From the NCBI RefSeq assembly GCF_902686445.1, contig NC_062222.1, positions 41,849,792 to 41,913,791 on the forward strand: a DNA stretch of 64,000 bases. The letters run 5' to 3'. The notes beneath the pieces were generated by a model. That model saw nothing but the letters and a program-made list of their open reading frames with translations. It made no database searches and was not told where the DNA came from. This document shows, piece after piece, positions 22,889-34,720 of this stretch. The DNA is from Sciurus carolinensis. Lineage: Eukaryota; Chordata; Mammalia; Rodentia; Sciuridae. The stretch's first letter is position 1, and every line of letters starts with the position of its first letter. The position numbers and the translations under genes are program-made.

Positions 22889-24689
22889 CTATTTTTATTT
22901 GTGTAGCAACAATAAAGCTGATAAGCTTTCTATGCTTTATTGTCTTAGTCCTACAATTTGTCATCTGAACATTCCAAGCCTTACAATCCCCGGAAAATAA
23001 CATAAAATGGCACATATCTGCCACATAGAATAATTTGAGATGACACACATATGCCACATAGATATCTTTGGTTCCTGAATGTTGTACAAAACTTACCCAA
23101 CGTAGCAAGTGATATTGGAGAGTTACAGTTTGCCTTGCAATCAGGGATAAATAATTTACTTAAATGCAAACATTTTAGAAAACTTTCTATATAATTGAAT
23201 TGAGTCTTCATTTTTATCCTATTTGTAAACAAATAATTTAAAGTAATGCAGCTGAACTTGTTTGCAAAAAAATTCATCAATTTTAAAATGCATATTATTA
23301 AAAGCACTTAATTGTACCAGCCTTTGTATTGTTTATGAGGAAAAAGGGATTCCATAAACCAAACTAAAAATACTTCTATTTTATACTAAGAATGTTACCT
23401 CTATCTTCTAAGAAATCTGTCTGTTATACCTTATGTTAGATAATATGACAAAATTTTGGCTGCACATGCACACATGGAAATATTGCAATTTGGTTTAAGC
23501 ACACATAGACTTCAGTGCATCTAATGTGAGATAAATTGCTTTCAGTGGACATCAGACTTACTTGTGAGTATAAATTATTACTAACTTGATCTCATTTATA
23601 ATCATCAATTTAAAATATTTTGAGTATGGTAAGGTTTTATGATATATCCATGCTTTAACAACCTTTTAATTTATAAAAGTAAGTAGAACTTAAGAGACAT
23701 TTGTGTTGTGTATCAATCACATATTATACCTATATGGTATGACACTATACCTTTTTTAATATAATAAATATATATCTAAATTTTTCTTCTTTAAGTTTTT
23801 TGTGGAAAAGAAGTTATAACTAATGTACCCAATATTGTTACCTTCACTGTCCTCAGTATGGAAGCAATTAGAAATAGCTTATGTGATTGGGTACTAGGGG
23901 CATTTGGTTTATTTTGGATGACCTCTAGTCCAAAAATAAGATTCACTGCACTAGATAATACTGTAATAAACTAGTGTATCATTATTCCTAAATTACCGAG
24001 GCATTCTATGATATAATTAGCTCATTATAATACTGAATTGATCTCTTATCACTTGAATGTTTTAATACATACTTCTTTAGAAAACAAAATTGTGTTCAAA
24101 GCAGTAAATTAGGTGACCAGGAAAAATTGTATTATTTCTGTTCCTTCCCAAACTGACCTATAAGTTGTCTAAGAATCCACTATTGCATGTCAGAAGATGG
24201 TATTTGGAATTGAATGTTATAAATACCTGCTCTGGAGAAAGAGTATTATATGTGTAAAAAAAAAACAATACCTGCAATATGACTTTTCATCTAATGAAAT
24301 GTTTGTTGGATGAAATAAATGAGAAAAATGTATGAATTAAATAAGTTTTTCTATGAAGTATGTATAGATTTCATAAAATTCAAAATCACCACTAAGAGAA
24401 ATAATATACAATAATCCATCTTATACATTGAGGTTTTAAAAAGTCAAATTGCTTTATAAAAATAACACATTCTTCTTTAATACTTAACACATATCTGATA
24501 ACTGAATGACTTAATTGTAACCAAAACCATTTTATAGTTGAAAATCAAGTAACTAATTAAATGATAAAATTATCTTAATAGCACTTTAAATTCTTATGAC
24601 CTGTTAGTCTTAGAAAAAAGGTTTCCTAATTTTTAACATTCACACATATTCATAACAAAATAAGGAGGAAATATTCAGGTCCACTGCAG
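22889..24689. other. No gene seen; AT-rich DNA
   Basis: 1.8 kb in which I recognise no repeat, gene or RNA. Short minus-strand open stretches at 22779-23307 straddle the L1 boundary and are not supported. Confidence 0.45.
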
Positions 24690-25098
24690 TCATTTCTACT
24701 GGATTGGGTGACGTGGTGGTAGCTACAGTTGTAAATACCTTATTTTACTACTGAGTAGTGCTTTGTGTTCAGCAAAGAACCTCACCATCATATTTCTTTA
24801 CCTGATGAGGTGATTCAAACTTTCTCTCCTGAAGGTAATGATTCATTCATTAACAGTCCTTCCCAGATTGGAATGTTGCAGTTTTCCATTCACCTTAATC
24901 ACAAGGCAAGCTGATATTAAGAAATGCCCTAAGGAATCTGCTCTATTCCAGACATGTTCTTTTTTTACCTCCATCATAGAGCCATAGTTCAGTTTCTTCC
25001 TGGCATTCAGAAACAATTACCCAAATCAGAACTCCCTTCTCTGCTTGTTGGATCAGAGGCCTGAGAAGCCCAAAGTGGCTGGGAGGCAGGCTAGCATC

Positions 25099-25770
25099 TT
25101 ATCCAATGGAATCATGTTGTATATCCTGGTGGACGCCTGTCTTCCTTTGGAGGTAAGGCATGACAGCACATAACACTGCAGTAATAGGAAGCAAAAATTT
25201 TGCGAGCAGGTGTTCAGGGATCATAATGAGTGGTATCACTTCCATTTCTTCCCCTGGTCTTCTGAATCCATGAATCCTGGCTTGATAATACCACATCCCA
25301 GACACTGGTTCAGAATTTATACAGCCTACTTAGAGAACCTTGCCTTAGCTGGAAGTATTATCCCCTACCCAGAGATGCAACTTAGTCTCAAAAGGTCATT
25401 CCACCAGTCTCTCAAACCAACTGGTTCAGTATGGTGGGGAATGTGGTAAGATCATTAAATTCCATGGGAATCCCATTACTGCACTTTATTTGCTGTTAAG
25501 TAAGTTACTCAGAAGCAATGAGGGTTTATGGTGACTGTGGATAAATTATTCTAGAAATCCATGGATGGTAGTTTTAGAAGAAGTATTGCATGCAGAAAGT
25601 AAAATCCATACCCACAATTTTTTTCCAGCAAGAAGAAAGCACTGCCTCTTCCATGATGGGAGTTGTCCCATGTAATCAACCTGCAATCAAGTAATGGTTT
25701 GATCACCTTGGGAAATAATCCATAACAGCACTCAGTGCTAGCCTCTACTTCTGATTGATTATGCACTTGA
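25099..25770 (-). pseudogene. ERV-L integrase remnant
   Basis: Two minus-strand open stretches (25551-25766 and 25099-25305) lie in different frames and correspond to the integrase core start and the region after it in ERV-L pol. The second contains LLAKFLLPI preceded by RIHGFRRPGEE, wording typical of the ERV-L integrase-to-dUTPase junction. At least one frameshift separates them, and stops cut both. Non-functional. Confidence 0.65.
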
Positions 25771-27049
25771 TAGTGGCAGTAGCCAAATTATCCTGGTTAA
25801 ATTCATGCTATGGCAACCATACATAAGCTTTACTCCTGCTATCATGGTCACTTTAATCATTAGCCCATTGGACAATGACAGCAGTATCTGGGAAAAAAGA
25901 TTGGTGTTCACAAAACAGTTCATTCTATCTACCCAATTGTTAAAATCTTCTCTTGAGGCTACCTTTTTGTGAGCATTTATATTATACACAAATACCTTCA
26001 ATTTTTTTGCCCAGCAAGAGAGACCCTATACACAAACTTATTTCTCAAATTTCTTTGCTAACAGTTTTCCAATTATGTTCTTTCCAGCTCCTTTACCATC
26101 CAGTCAAACCTTGGACTTGAGATCATTCACAACTGATTATTTCTCTTTCTAAGCAAAGTGAACAAGCAGGGACACTGAAGTTCTGCTCACTGAAAGAATT
26201 TATTTTCATCACTATATTTCAGGATGTCCTACAAAGGGCTCATTGTACTGCATCTGTCCACTCTTAGCTGATACCCTAAACCAAGCAGGTTCTCATTTTT
26301 TCTGTTGCTTGAATGTAGGGAATTCTGCACAAAACTATAGATGTAGGCTGGGAGAGAAAAAGAAGTATGTATCAGTGGGCAACTTCTTCATATAACTTAT
26401 TCAAGACTTCAAGGACTGCTCAGGAAAAATCTCTTCTAAAGTATTTCTATTTAATGATGGAGTGCTACACACACCCAACTTTACAGCTTGAGGTGATAGA
26501 TAACACAAAGGTCAGGATAGACAACTGATGTTGCGAAGAAGTTTGGTGGCAAATGGTTTAGCATTCAGACTTACTAAGGTCCAGTTATAGGTAAGAACTA
26601 TTTTTTTAAAGGAGAGTCATTACCCACAATTAGCAGGACTTTGCTCCAAAATCCTCAGGAATCATGCTGTCATTTATTGGAGCCTGACAAAGGCTCCAAC
26701 AGCATCCCTATCAGCCAATACCACCTCAAGCACCATTGATCTTATGGCTTATACAGCCTGAGTAGCAAAATGGATTGTATAGAAACCTGGACTTTTTGCA
26801 TTTCATCCTTTGTTCTGTACCCTTCTTAAAACTAGCAAATTTTCATGTCACTTAGCAAACATGGCAGAGTAACATGCATAAATGTGGAATACATTGATAT
26901 AACAACTTATTCTTTACCTTAGTAGGGATATCTTAACATGTCTGTCACTATTAGATTCTTAAAATTGTAAGTGATGTAGAAGTCCATGAAGTTTTATTAG
27001 ATTTATTCTCCACCCTCTGACTTGCAAATGTTTTACCAATAAGTTTGTG

Positions 27050-27680
27050 TAGTTAATTCTGTTTGTACTTTAGGCCAAATCAAATTTAATATCATCAATA
27101 TAATGGGCCAATAAGATGACTTAAGGAAGGGAAGGGTGATCAAATTCCCTCTGAAGTAAATTAGGACACAGGGCTAAAGAGTTGATATATCTGTAGAGTA
27201 GGGCAGTGCAGTTATATTGATGGCTTTGCCAACTGAAAGCAAACTGATTTTGGTAGGCCTCACTGATAAAGATGGAGGAAAAGGCATTTTCCAGATCAAT
27301 AACAGCATACCAAGTACCAGAGCTTGTGTTAATTTGCTCAAGCAATAAAATCACATCTGTTACAGCAGCTGCAATTGAAGTCATCACCTGGCTAAGTTTT
27401 TCTCAGGTCCATCTGCTTCTATACAGTTGAATAAGGATGTGGTAAGACCTACCACTTCTGCATCTTTCAAGTTCTTGATGGTGACAGTAATCTCTACAAA
27501 TCCTCCAGGAATGTGCTATTGCTTTTGGTTTATTAATTTCCTTAGGTATATGCAGTTCTGGTGGCTTTTTTACCCTAAATTCCAGACACCACAGGTCAGT
27601 AAACCAGTGTGTGTATTCTATCACTTGCTAGGTAAATCCATTTCAATTATCCTTTTACTACTAGGTAAATAATCACAGAA
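27050..27680 (-). pseudogene. ERV-L reverse transcriptase remnant
   Basis: On the minus strand the segment containing GTWYAVIDLENAF (inside 27121-27387) has the first catalytic Asp of the RT palm. The YIDD catalytic box is readable at 27102-27091 just past a frame break. Upstream, around 27476-27390, a further RT stretch lies in another frame. So there are at least two shifts and several stops. This is the clearest proof of the element's class and direction. Confidence 0.8.
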
Positions 27681-28325
27681 TGAATTCAGAGATTCACTGA
27701 ACTTAATGTGAAATGCATGTGAACAAAAACACCAATAATCACCCGACCTCCATAAGACCCTGCATAGCATGATTTTCATGGATAAGTCACATTTTTGGCT
27801 CTCCCAGAATGTGCTAATTCAAACTCCAGTACCCAGTAGTCCATGAAAGCTTTGATAATTTCCTTTTCTTCAACACAAAATTACACTAGTAAAAGGTTTT
27901 AAGTCCATGTGGGGAAGGCCTGAAGAAATATTAGTAGTATAAATTTTTGAGAGTGTAGGTGAGGGGTCATTCCTCTATAATAGCTCCCCCCTTCAAGAGT
28001 TTTGAGTCTGCCAACTGACTCAAGGTCTGAAAATTGATTTGGGGACCTTTACTCTGTTTTTATTATTCAGGTTAGGTTTTCGTTTATTCAAACCTAACAC
28101 TCTTCTGTTTATACAGATCAAGTAAGAATTTGGTATGGGCTCCCTATTTTACTTCTGACAAAAATACTATAATGCTACTAAGAATGCCATAGATGAGTTA
28201 AAATCAGAGTATTCTGCTTCCTCTTTTGATTCTTTGGTCTATTATGGTAACCATGCCCACCTTGCTTTCTGTAGATGAATACCAATATGTAACTCCTGCT
28301 ACCTGGGAATCTATTTATTCCTATT

Positions 28326-28545
28326 TTTTTGTTTTTGTTTTTGTTTTTGTTACTAGGAATTGAACCCAGGGGCTCTTAACCACTGAGCAAAATCCCCAGC
28401 CCTTTTAATATTTTATCTTGAGAAAGGGTCTCACTAAGTTACTTAGGGTCTCGCTAAGTTGCTGAGTCTGACTTTGAGCTCATGGTTCTCCTGCCTCAGC
28501 CTACCTCACCACTGGTATTACAGACATGTGCCACCACATTGGCCT
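28326..28545 (-). mobile_element. B1-ID composite SINE
   Basis: On the plus strand a T-rich (TTTTTG)n lead is followed by the complement of an ID unit (aattgaacccaggggctctt, 'ccactgagcaaaatccccag') and the complement of a B1 (tctcctgcctcagcctacct, 'tattacagacatgtgccacc'). It sits inside the ERV-L-like element, so it is younger. 'tcactaagttacttagggtctcgctaagttgc' repeats a short unit, a local duplication of about 20 bases. Confidence 0.85.
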
Positions 28546-29104
28546 ACTCCTAATGTTTTTAAGTTTCCCAATTCAGTCACTGCAGTTCCAACTACAAGGT
28601 CTGGGCTACAAGAAAGATCAGTCACATAACTCTACAGGGATGCCAAGACTCCGTTCCCAGATTTATGTACCATAGTATTGGTGAAAGGTCTGTCTTCTGG
28701 ATCCTCCTAGTGTGCATAAATAAACTAACAGTTCAACTCCCCTAGACCTTTGAATTCCTTCCTGTACATTAAATCATGGCAGGTCAGGCATTTTCAGCTA
28801 ACAGATGATGGGTAATCTTTTGGTCTATGTTATGGCCAATCAACCAAGCAATCTGTGAGAGCTGCTTCCAATTCCTTGAGATACAACAGTAAATAAAGAT
28901 TTTCTTCTGGGTTAGTTTATATCAATAAATTCAACTTGATCCAAGCTTGCTTCCTTCTACCATTACCCAGTTCCCTTAATATTCGTTATCACACAAGTGT
29001 CCTGGATTTCCGCCAGTACAAATTCACAGTTCTTTGGAGTGTAGCATTCCTCTTTATGGGTTACACCTTGTATTTTACCTTTAGGAGCCTGCTTGAAGAT
29101 ATAG

Positions 29105-29195
29105 ATAAAAAAGGAAGAAGAAGGGGAAGGGGAAGAGGAAGGAGAAGAGGAAGGAGAAGGAGAAGGAGAAGGAGAAGGAGAAGGAGAGTGGAGAG
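29105..29195 (+). repeat. GGAGAA purine tract
   Basis: Near-pure purine run ending in perfect AGGAGA hexamer copies (29144-29188). It gives the plus strand an artificial poly-Arg/Gly frame (28936-29265). Confidence 0.9.
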
Positions 29196-29717
29196 TCAGG
29201 AATGTTTTGTATGGAAGACAAATACTTCAGGAGAAAGCATTACCATTTTCTCAGACATGAGATAAGGGTCTCCCTGAAGGTCATACATTGAAGTATTCAG
29301 GTCATTTACCTGCTGTGGTTCTTAAGGTGAGAATTTGAATACCTGAGTTTGCTTTTCTTTCCCTCTTTATTCAGAGACCACTATGAGCAAACTGCTAATC
29401 TCATAGGTGTTAATTTGCTTAAAATTTCCTAAAGTAGCATATACCCAGTTACCCAGCTCCTATGTTTTCTTATAGATTGTAGATCAGCATTGTTCATTGA
29501 TGATATTTTGTGTATCTCTATTGCCAGGTCATACAATGGATTCTCAGTGCTTTCCTTACTTTTGTGAAGATAGCTGCTAGTGCCTTTAAATCTGATCAAA
29601 TTCCAGAACCAATACTGATCCCAGGGTCAATTTAGAAGACACCTTCTTAAAATTTCTTCCACTAGAAATAATTTCAGAATCAAAATCTGTTTTAGTCAGA
29701 ATCTATGTATATGGAGA

Positions 29718-29764
29718 AAGAAAGAGTGAGAGAGAGAGAGAGAAAGAAAGAGAGAGAGAGAGAC
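29718..29764 (+). repeat. (GA)n simple repeat
   Basis: gagagagaga and gaaagaaaga runs inside the LTR, a microsatellite expansion. Confidence 0.9.
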
Positions 29765-29987
29765 CCCATACAGTTGGATATCCTGGACAGTTGGTGATAC
29801 AAGTGAGTTCTACTCAAAAGTTGTCAGGCTCAAAACCCAAGAAAAGTTGATATTTTTTTTTGCTCAAATTATAAAGCAAGAAAAGACCTATGTGCTTGCT
29901 CTTTTAGTTGGGTAAGAGTTCACTCTCACTGTTCAGATCTTTAAAAGACTGAAATGAAGCTTCTTCACATTAGGAAGTGAAGTCTAA

Positions 29988-30203
29988 GCCAGGCACAGTG
30001 GTACATGCCTGTAATTCCCAGCAGCTTGGGAGGCTGAGGCAGGAAGATAGAGAATTCAAAGATGGCCTCAGCAAAAGTGAGTGAGGTGTTGAGCAACTCA
30101 GTGAGACCCTGTGTCTAAATAAAATACAGAATACAAAATAGGGATGGGGTTGTGGCTCAGTTGTCAAGTGCCCCTGCGTTCCATCCCCAGTACAAAAAAC
30201 AAA
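29988..30203 (+). mobile_element. B1-ID composite SINE inside the LTR
   Basis: B1 head 'gccaggcacagtggtacatg', 'ggaggctgaggcaggaagat', then the ID unit 'gggatggggttgtggctcag' and 'cgttccatccccagtac', A-rich tail. Flanks AAGTGAAGTCTAA (about 29975-29987) and AAGTGCAGACTAC (30203-30215) look like diverged TSD copies. Confidence 0.85.
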
Positions 30204-30215
30204 AGTGCAGACTAC

Positions 30216-30656
30216 AGTAATTCCAACAGTTTAATTTTAAGGGTTATTATAGTACATGTGACTATAATATGTACATAGTATATCATTGATGCTCTCTAAA
30301 CAGTGGGCATTGTAGACTCTAGTTTGTGGCACTGCTCCTATCCTGGGGATGGAGCTGGACACTCAGTCACACCTTGGTAGTACTAGTGTACCAAAATATC
30401 CACCATAGCAATCAATCTAATTATCGAAAACAATGACCATAAAATCCTCAAATAATACATAATTTATAACTAAAATTCTACATTCAGAAGACTTTTGGGT
30501 GTTCTTAAAATTCTTAAAAATATATAAAGTATATTTAGCATTAAATGAAAACAATGGACTGAAAAAATATGACAATAGTTGCTAGAGTTCAGTATCTGGT
30601 TTAACAAAAGTTGTCAAAACATCTGTAATTTCTTACAACATAATAAAAAAAAAAAG
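30216..30656 (+). pseudogene. Retrocopy of an unidentified transcript
   Basis: A 441-base segment that ends in an A-rich tail (ATAATAAAAAAAAAAAG) and is flanked by a perfect 12-base TSD, AGTGCAGACTAC at 30204-30215 and 30657-30668. Poly(A) and TSD show L1-mediated insertion. The body lacks SINE, L1 or LTR wording and has no sizeable open frame, so it looks like the 3' untranslated end of a messenger or a non-coding RNA; AATAAA overlaps the tail. It inserted at the right edge of the B1-ID SINE, so it is younger than the LTR and probably than the SINE. The source gene is unknown to me. Confidence 0.6.
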
Positions 30657-30779
30657 AGTGCAGACTACTTTGCTGATTCAATAGATAATCTAATAAGAAA
30701 CACCTTCCCCAAATAATTTTTGACCACATGTCTGGGCACCTCCTGGCTCAGTCAAGTTGACACATAAAATTAACCATCA

Positions 30780-33700
30780 TAATGAATGCAGTTAATTGAG
30801 TCATTCTTTCAATAAATATTTATGGTCTCACAAATACAAGTAATGTGGACTACTCTTAAGTCCTGTTTGAAATATAGTCTATTAATAATACAACAAAGGC
30901 AGAATGTAATTAAATGCTGTTAATAATATACTCAAGGAAGACTACCTTTAGGCACAATCCTTATAAAGAAACTGTTAGTTTAAACTGATGAGTTGTGAAG
31001 GGAAGAGTGAAATCACTAAGACTTAGAGGAAAACACAGTATTTGCTCAAGGGCTTCAATTGTAGGCTTAACTTGAATAGGTATATATGAAGGACAAGAAG
31101 AATTTCATTCCCCTTGGAAGATGCAATTCAGAATATGCACATAGAAAAAAAAAGTTATTTTTCTTCAATTTGATTCCATTTGATATGATTTGAACTCGGG
31201 ATGAATAAAGGAATTTTATGGAAGATAGGTTTGAAAAATAACATGGGAGAAAGATCCCAGAAGATTTTATAATGCATGTAACTAAAGATTTTTGAGTCTT
31301 TATTGACCGTGATTTAAGATTGGGTTAATAAAAGTGTGGAATAGTGAAAGGCAATGGAAATATAAAGAAATGGATCATGGAGAAAGTTCTTGAAAGCATA
31401 GTAGGCAGATGAACGAACGTAACCTTAAAATTTTAAGTATCGAGTGAAGTATTAGAAGTGATTGTGGCATTAGAAGAAAATGAAAACTAGAAGAGGTGCT
31501 GATTTTGAGGTAGAAAAGATTTACATTTTAGATATATTCAAGAGGCATTTGGCTTGAGAGGTTCATTAAGCAACTGTCCAGTGGACTGTGACTCAGAAAA
31601 AAGTTCCAGGGCAGATGTGTACTTAATAGCTACCATAATATAGTGGGAATTAAAATAAAAAATTGTAAAAGGAGGCAAAACTTATGGGAGCAAAAGTAAT
31701 AACTGGAAACTTGGTGAATATACTACATTGAAAGAATAGGAAAACCACTGCAATATAAAGAATGACAGTAATAGAATGAAACCTACCCTGTTTAAAATCG
31801 TACAATGATGGAAACAGAAATGTTAAGTGTGATCAAACAAAATGAAGAGTGATAAAAATATATGTTCTGCAACTAGTTTTTACTAGTAGCAATTGTGTTG
31901 AATTTCTGTTAACACTAGCTAGGTTACTGGAGGGAACAGCCTATTTTGGAAAGATATCCATCAGTAAAAGAAGAAAAGGAATAATAACACACCAAGGGAA
32001 CAACTATTTTTGTTACCATTTTACTCCAGAGGAAATAAAGAACATTGTACTCTTTGTATATTTAAACCTCAAAAGTATAAAGCAAAAATAACTTAAGGTA
32101 GTAAATGCAGTTACTAAAATAGTCATTTGATTAAATACTCAATGATTTAGCAAAACTAAGATAGTTAGCAAATTAAATATGGTATTAAAATGTATTTAAA
32201 GTCTTTATATTAAAAAACCACACAGTGGGCAAGTACTCCAATATTAAGTGTTTAATTTACTTACTTTGAATAAGAAATTCCATTGGGAGAATGGAGTGAG
32301 GTCATGTAAGCTATGGTGTTGGGTGATAGTTTTACTTTGTAACCATCAAATAATAACAAAGTTGATTTAGAGTGACATTGAGCCATAACATCAAGTAGTG
32401 AAAATTTAAGATACCAGTTCAGTTTCCTATCAGATAACCTGATCATTTATACGTGATATATTACAAATAAATGTAAAAACAATATGTATTGCTGGTTGTT
32501 AAAAGAAAAAAATGGTCTCAGGAATACCTGACTGTAGTGGGCATATTATCTAGGCAGTTAAACTGATAATTATCATTGTTTTTAAATGATGGTATCTTTG
32601 GTGCTTGCAATTCGTTGTCACTTGTATTGCAGCTTGTACTTTTTGTTGATTGTGTTTCTGAAATCATGGGTCATCTCTCAACTCTGGAACCATTCAAGAT
32701 AGTCATTGAATCCTCCAACATTGTCCACTTCTCTCTCTCTCCCTTCCCCTCTGCCCCCTCTCTTTCCCCACCCCACACACAAATACTCACTTGTTTTTGC
32801 ATTCATTTTACCATTCATGTAAAGTCTTTAATGAATTATTGCATTTTTCTATTAAGTTAACAAACTATATTTTTCAATTTTAATCTGAAAAATTGACATT
32901 GTCCCATAAATCTGCAACACTCTTCTTTCAGAACAACATAACTATTAATATACTATGTTCATATTTCTTTTTTTTATTGTTCAGGTTCCCTGAGCACTGT
33001 TATTTTGTTTTGGGAAGCTGTATTGGAATATAAAATGAAGTTCTTCAGAGAAATAAAACATTTTTAAATATAACTCAGACATAATATTACCTATGATTCT
33101 GAGATGAGCAGATACTACAGAAATAAATATTTTAGTGTTTATTATTTACTGACACTGCTGTTTCACTCACACATTAAATTATTCACTTAAAAAAAGGAGC
33201 ATATCTAAGTTGATAGTAGCAGAGCTAACAAGAAATGTCAGTTCATAAAGCTGTCAATCATTATAAAGAAGCAAGTTTTGGAGATTACAGAGAAAAGAGT
33301 GATGCTGTAATGTTAATCTAAAACTGTTGTAAAAGCAGAAAGTCTGATGTTGTGTGAAGTATAATGAGAGGTTAAGAAGCAGACTTGAATGAAGAATCTA
33401 AAGAGCTAAATGATAAGGCTCTTTTCCGAGGGTGAAAAATAAACTAGTATGAGAATGGCTTGACAGCCATGCAGTGAGGTCAAGGTAACGGTTTAGTGTA
33501 TCAGTAGGCATGTAACATGGGGATGAATAGAAACCGCCCAAGAGAAAAGTGAGTCAAGTGCATTCTACAGTAGGATAAGGTAAGTCGGACATCAGAGTGA
33601 ACACATTACACTTGATTGTTAAATTTCTGAAGCAAACAGGATGTCAATAGTATAAATGTTTCTGTCACGTTTCTCTTTTCTCTTGCATTTGTTAGTTTTT

Positions 33701-34449
33701 CAGTGTGGTGGTAATTGTGAGAAAATAAAAGAAGTAGAATTAGCATAGCAGAAGAAAATTAAATTATGATTGATGTGAAAGAAGTTTTTAAAATGGGACT
33801 CACTATTATTTTTGCAGTGTTTAATTGTGAATTAGTGATAAACTTTAACATATTTAATCAAATGATTGTAGAATAGCTGAAAGTTTTCTTAAGTAAGGAT
33901 TCACTTTTTATTAGTAAGGGAGCAAAATTTTCAGCAGTTCCACTTAAAAGTAGTTTAGAAGAAAATTGGATTGTTTGAAAAAACTGATTGTATATATAGT
34001 AATCATCTTTCACATCATCTAGTACTCCAATATTCAGTCAATCATTTAAGATGGCAAAGTAGCAAGAACCAATTGACAAAAGCAATATGTAAATGTTAAT
34101 AGCATGCATTTATTTCTTAATATGCATACACTGTAATTGTTAGGAATCCGAGACTTCATATATCATGTTTATTTTAAAAGACCTGTAAACCTTCAAGAAG
34201 CCAATTTATTAAATAAAAAATAACTAAATTTTATTACTTTAAGTTTAAAAAATACAATGTGCCCTACTATAGAGTACTGTGTAAGGAAAAGTAATCATCT
34301 TGCAAGGCAAAAGGAAGAAAATAGGAAAACAATGAATGGAATTGCATATTAAAGAGTTAACATTTTTATATCAATGCAATTATTTAAATAAATGATTTTA
34401 GAGATTATAGTGTAGTAACGTCTTTCCTAGTTGAAATATTTTTCTTGTT
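30780..34449. other. No gene seen; possible L2 scraps
   Basis: 3.7 kb without a gene. 30795-30830 (cattctttcaataaatattt) and 31480-31600 vaguely resemble decayed L2 on the minus strand, too poor to call. A CT-rich low-complexity tract lies at 32728-32775 and an A11 run near 31145. The short open stretches (31849-32091, 32576-32860) have no motif. Confidence 0.4.
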
Positions 34450-34563
34450 TAATTATCTCTTTTCTTTTTTTTTTTTTTTTTTTTGGATAGGCAGAATTTT
34501 TTTTTTATTTATTTTTTTATTTTTTTTACGTTTACATAGGGTAATGATGTTTATTTTATTTTT

Positions 34564-34607
34564 CCCCTCCCCCCCACCCCTCCCACCCCTCCCACCCCTC
34601 CCACCCC
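34564..34607 (-). repeat. CCCACCCCT tandem units / G-quadruplex
   Basis: On the plus strand about four copies of the nonamer CCCACCCCT (last three exact at 34582-34608) follow a C4-T-C7 run. The L1 sense strand (minus) is therefore a dense series of G3-G7 runs with one-base loops, a strong G-quadruplex candidate at the place where mammalian L1 3'UTRs usually carry a G-rich polypurine tract. Confidence 0.9.
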
Positions 34608-34655
34608 TCTTTTCCCTCTACACAGTCCTTCTTTCCTTCATTCTTACCGCTCTCC

Positions 34656-34696
34656 TTAGCCTAACTCTAAACCTAACCCTAAACCTAATGCTAGCC
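34656..34696 (-). repeat. Telomere-like TTAGGG variants in L1 3'UTR
   Basis: The L1 sense strand reads TTAGGTTTAGGGTTAGG with further TTAG variants on either side. It is an interstitial telomere-like motif inside the L1 3'UTR, just after the ORF2 stop, and not a fused chromosome end. Confidence 0.8.
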
Positions 34697-34720
34697 CGTC
34701 CCACCCCCCATTATATGTCC

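Larger units (their letters stand above)
24690..29687 (-). mobile_element. ERV-L-like internal region (decayed)
   Basis: An old endogenous retrovirus on the minus strand. In its own direction (from 29687 down) come an unrecognisable gag-like region, reverse transcriptase remains (27.7-27.05 kb), a stretch expected to be RNase H and early integrase (27-25.8 kb), integrase remains (25.77-25.1 kb) and a 3' tail. All frames are broken by stops and shifts. The order and motifs fit the ERV-L class. No envelope gene is seen, as usual for ERV-L. A 3' LTR was not found before about 24.69 kb. A B1-ID SINE (28.33-28.55 kb) and a purine tract (29.1 kb) interrupt it. The left boundary is approximate. Confidence 0.75.
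29688..30779 (-). mobile_element. ERV-L (MLT2-type) 5' LTR, interrupted
   Basis: In the minus direction it starts 'tgatggttaattttatgtgt' near 30779 and ends 'ctgactaaaaca' at 29688, the terminal wording of MLT2-type LTRs that belong to ERV-L. It sits immediately upstream (in element direction) of the ERV-L-like internal region, so it is its 5' LTR. Without the two insertions (29988-30203 and 30216-30656) it is about 420 bp. A GA repeat (29718-29764) occupies the place where such LTRs have CT/TA-rich DNA after the polyadenylation signal. Confidence 0.7.

Noticed and set aside
28936..29265. Arg/Gly-rich 109-codon frame
   Set aside because: Translation of the GGAGAA purine tract.
34656..34696. 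Interstitial telomere from a chromosome fusion
   Set aside because: The motif lies inside an L1 3'UTR bounded by that element's TSD.
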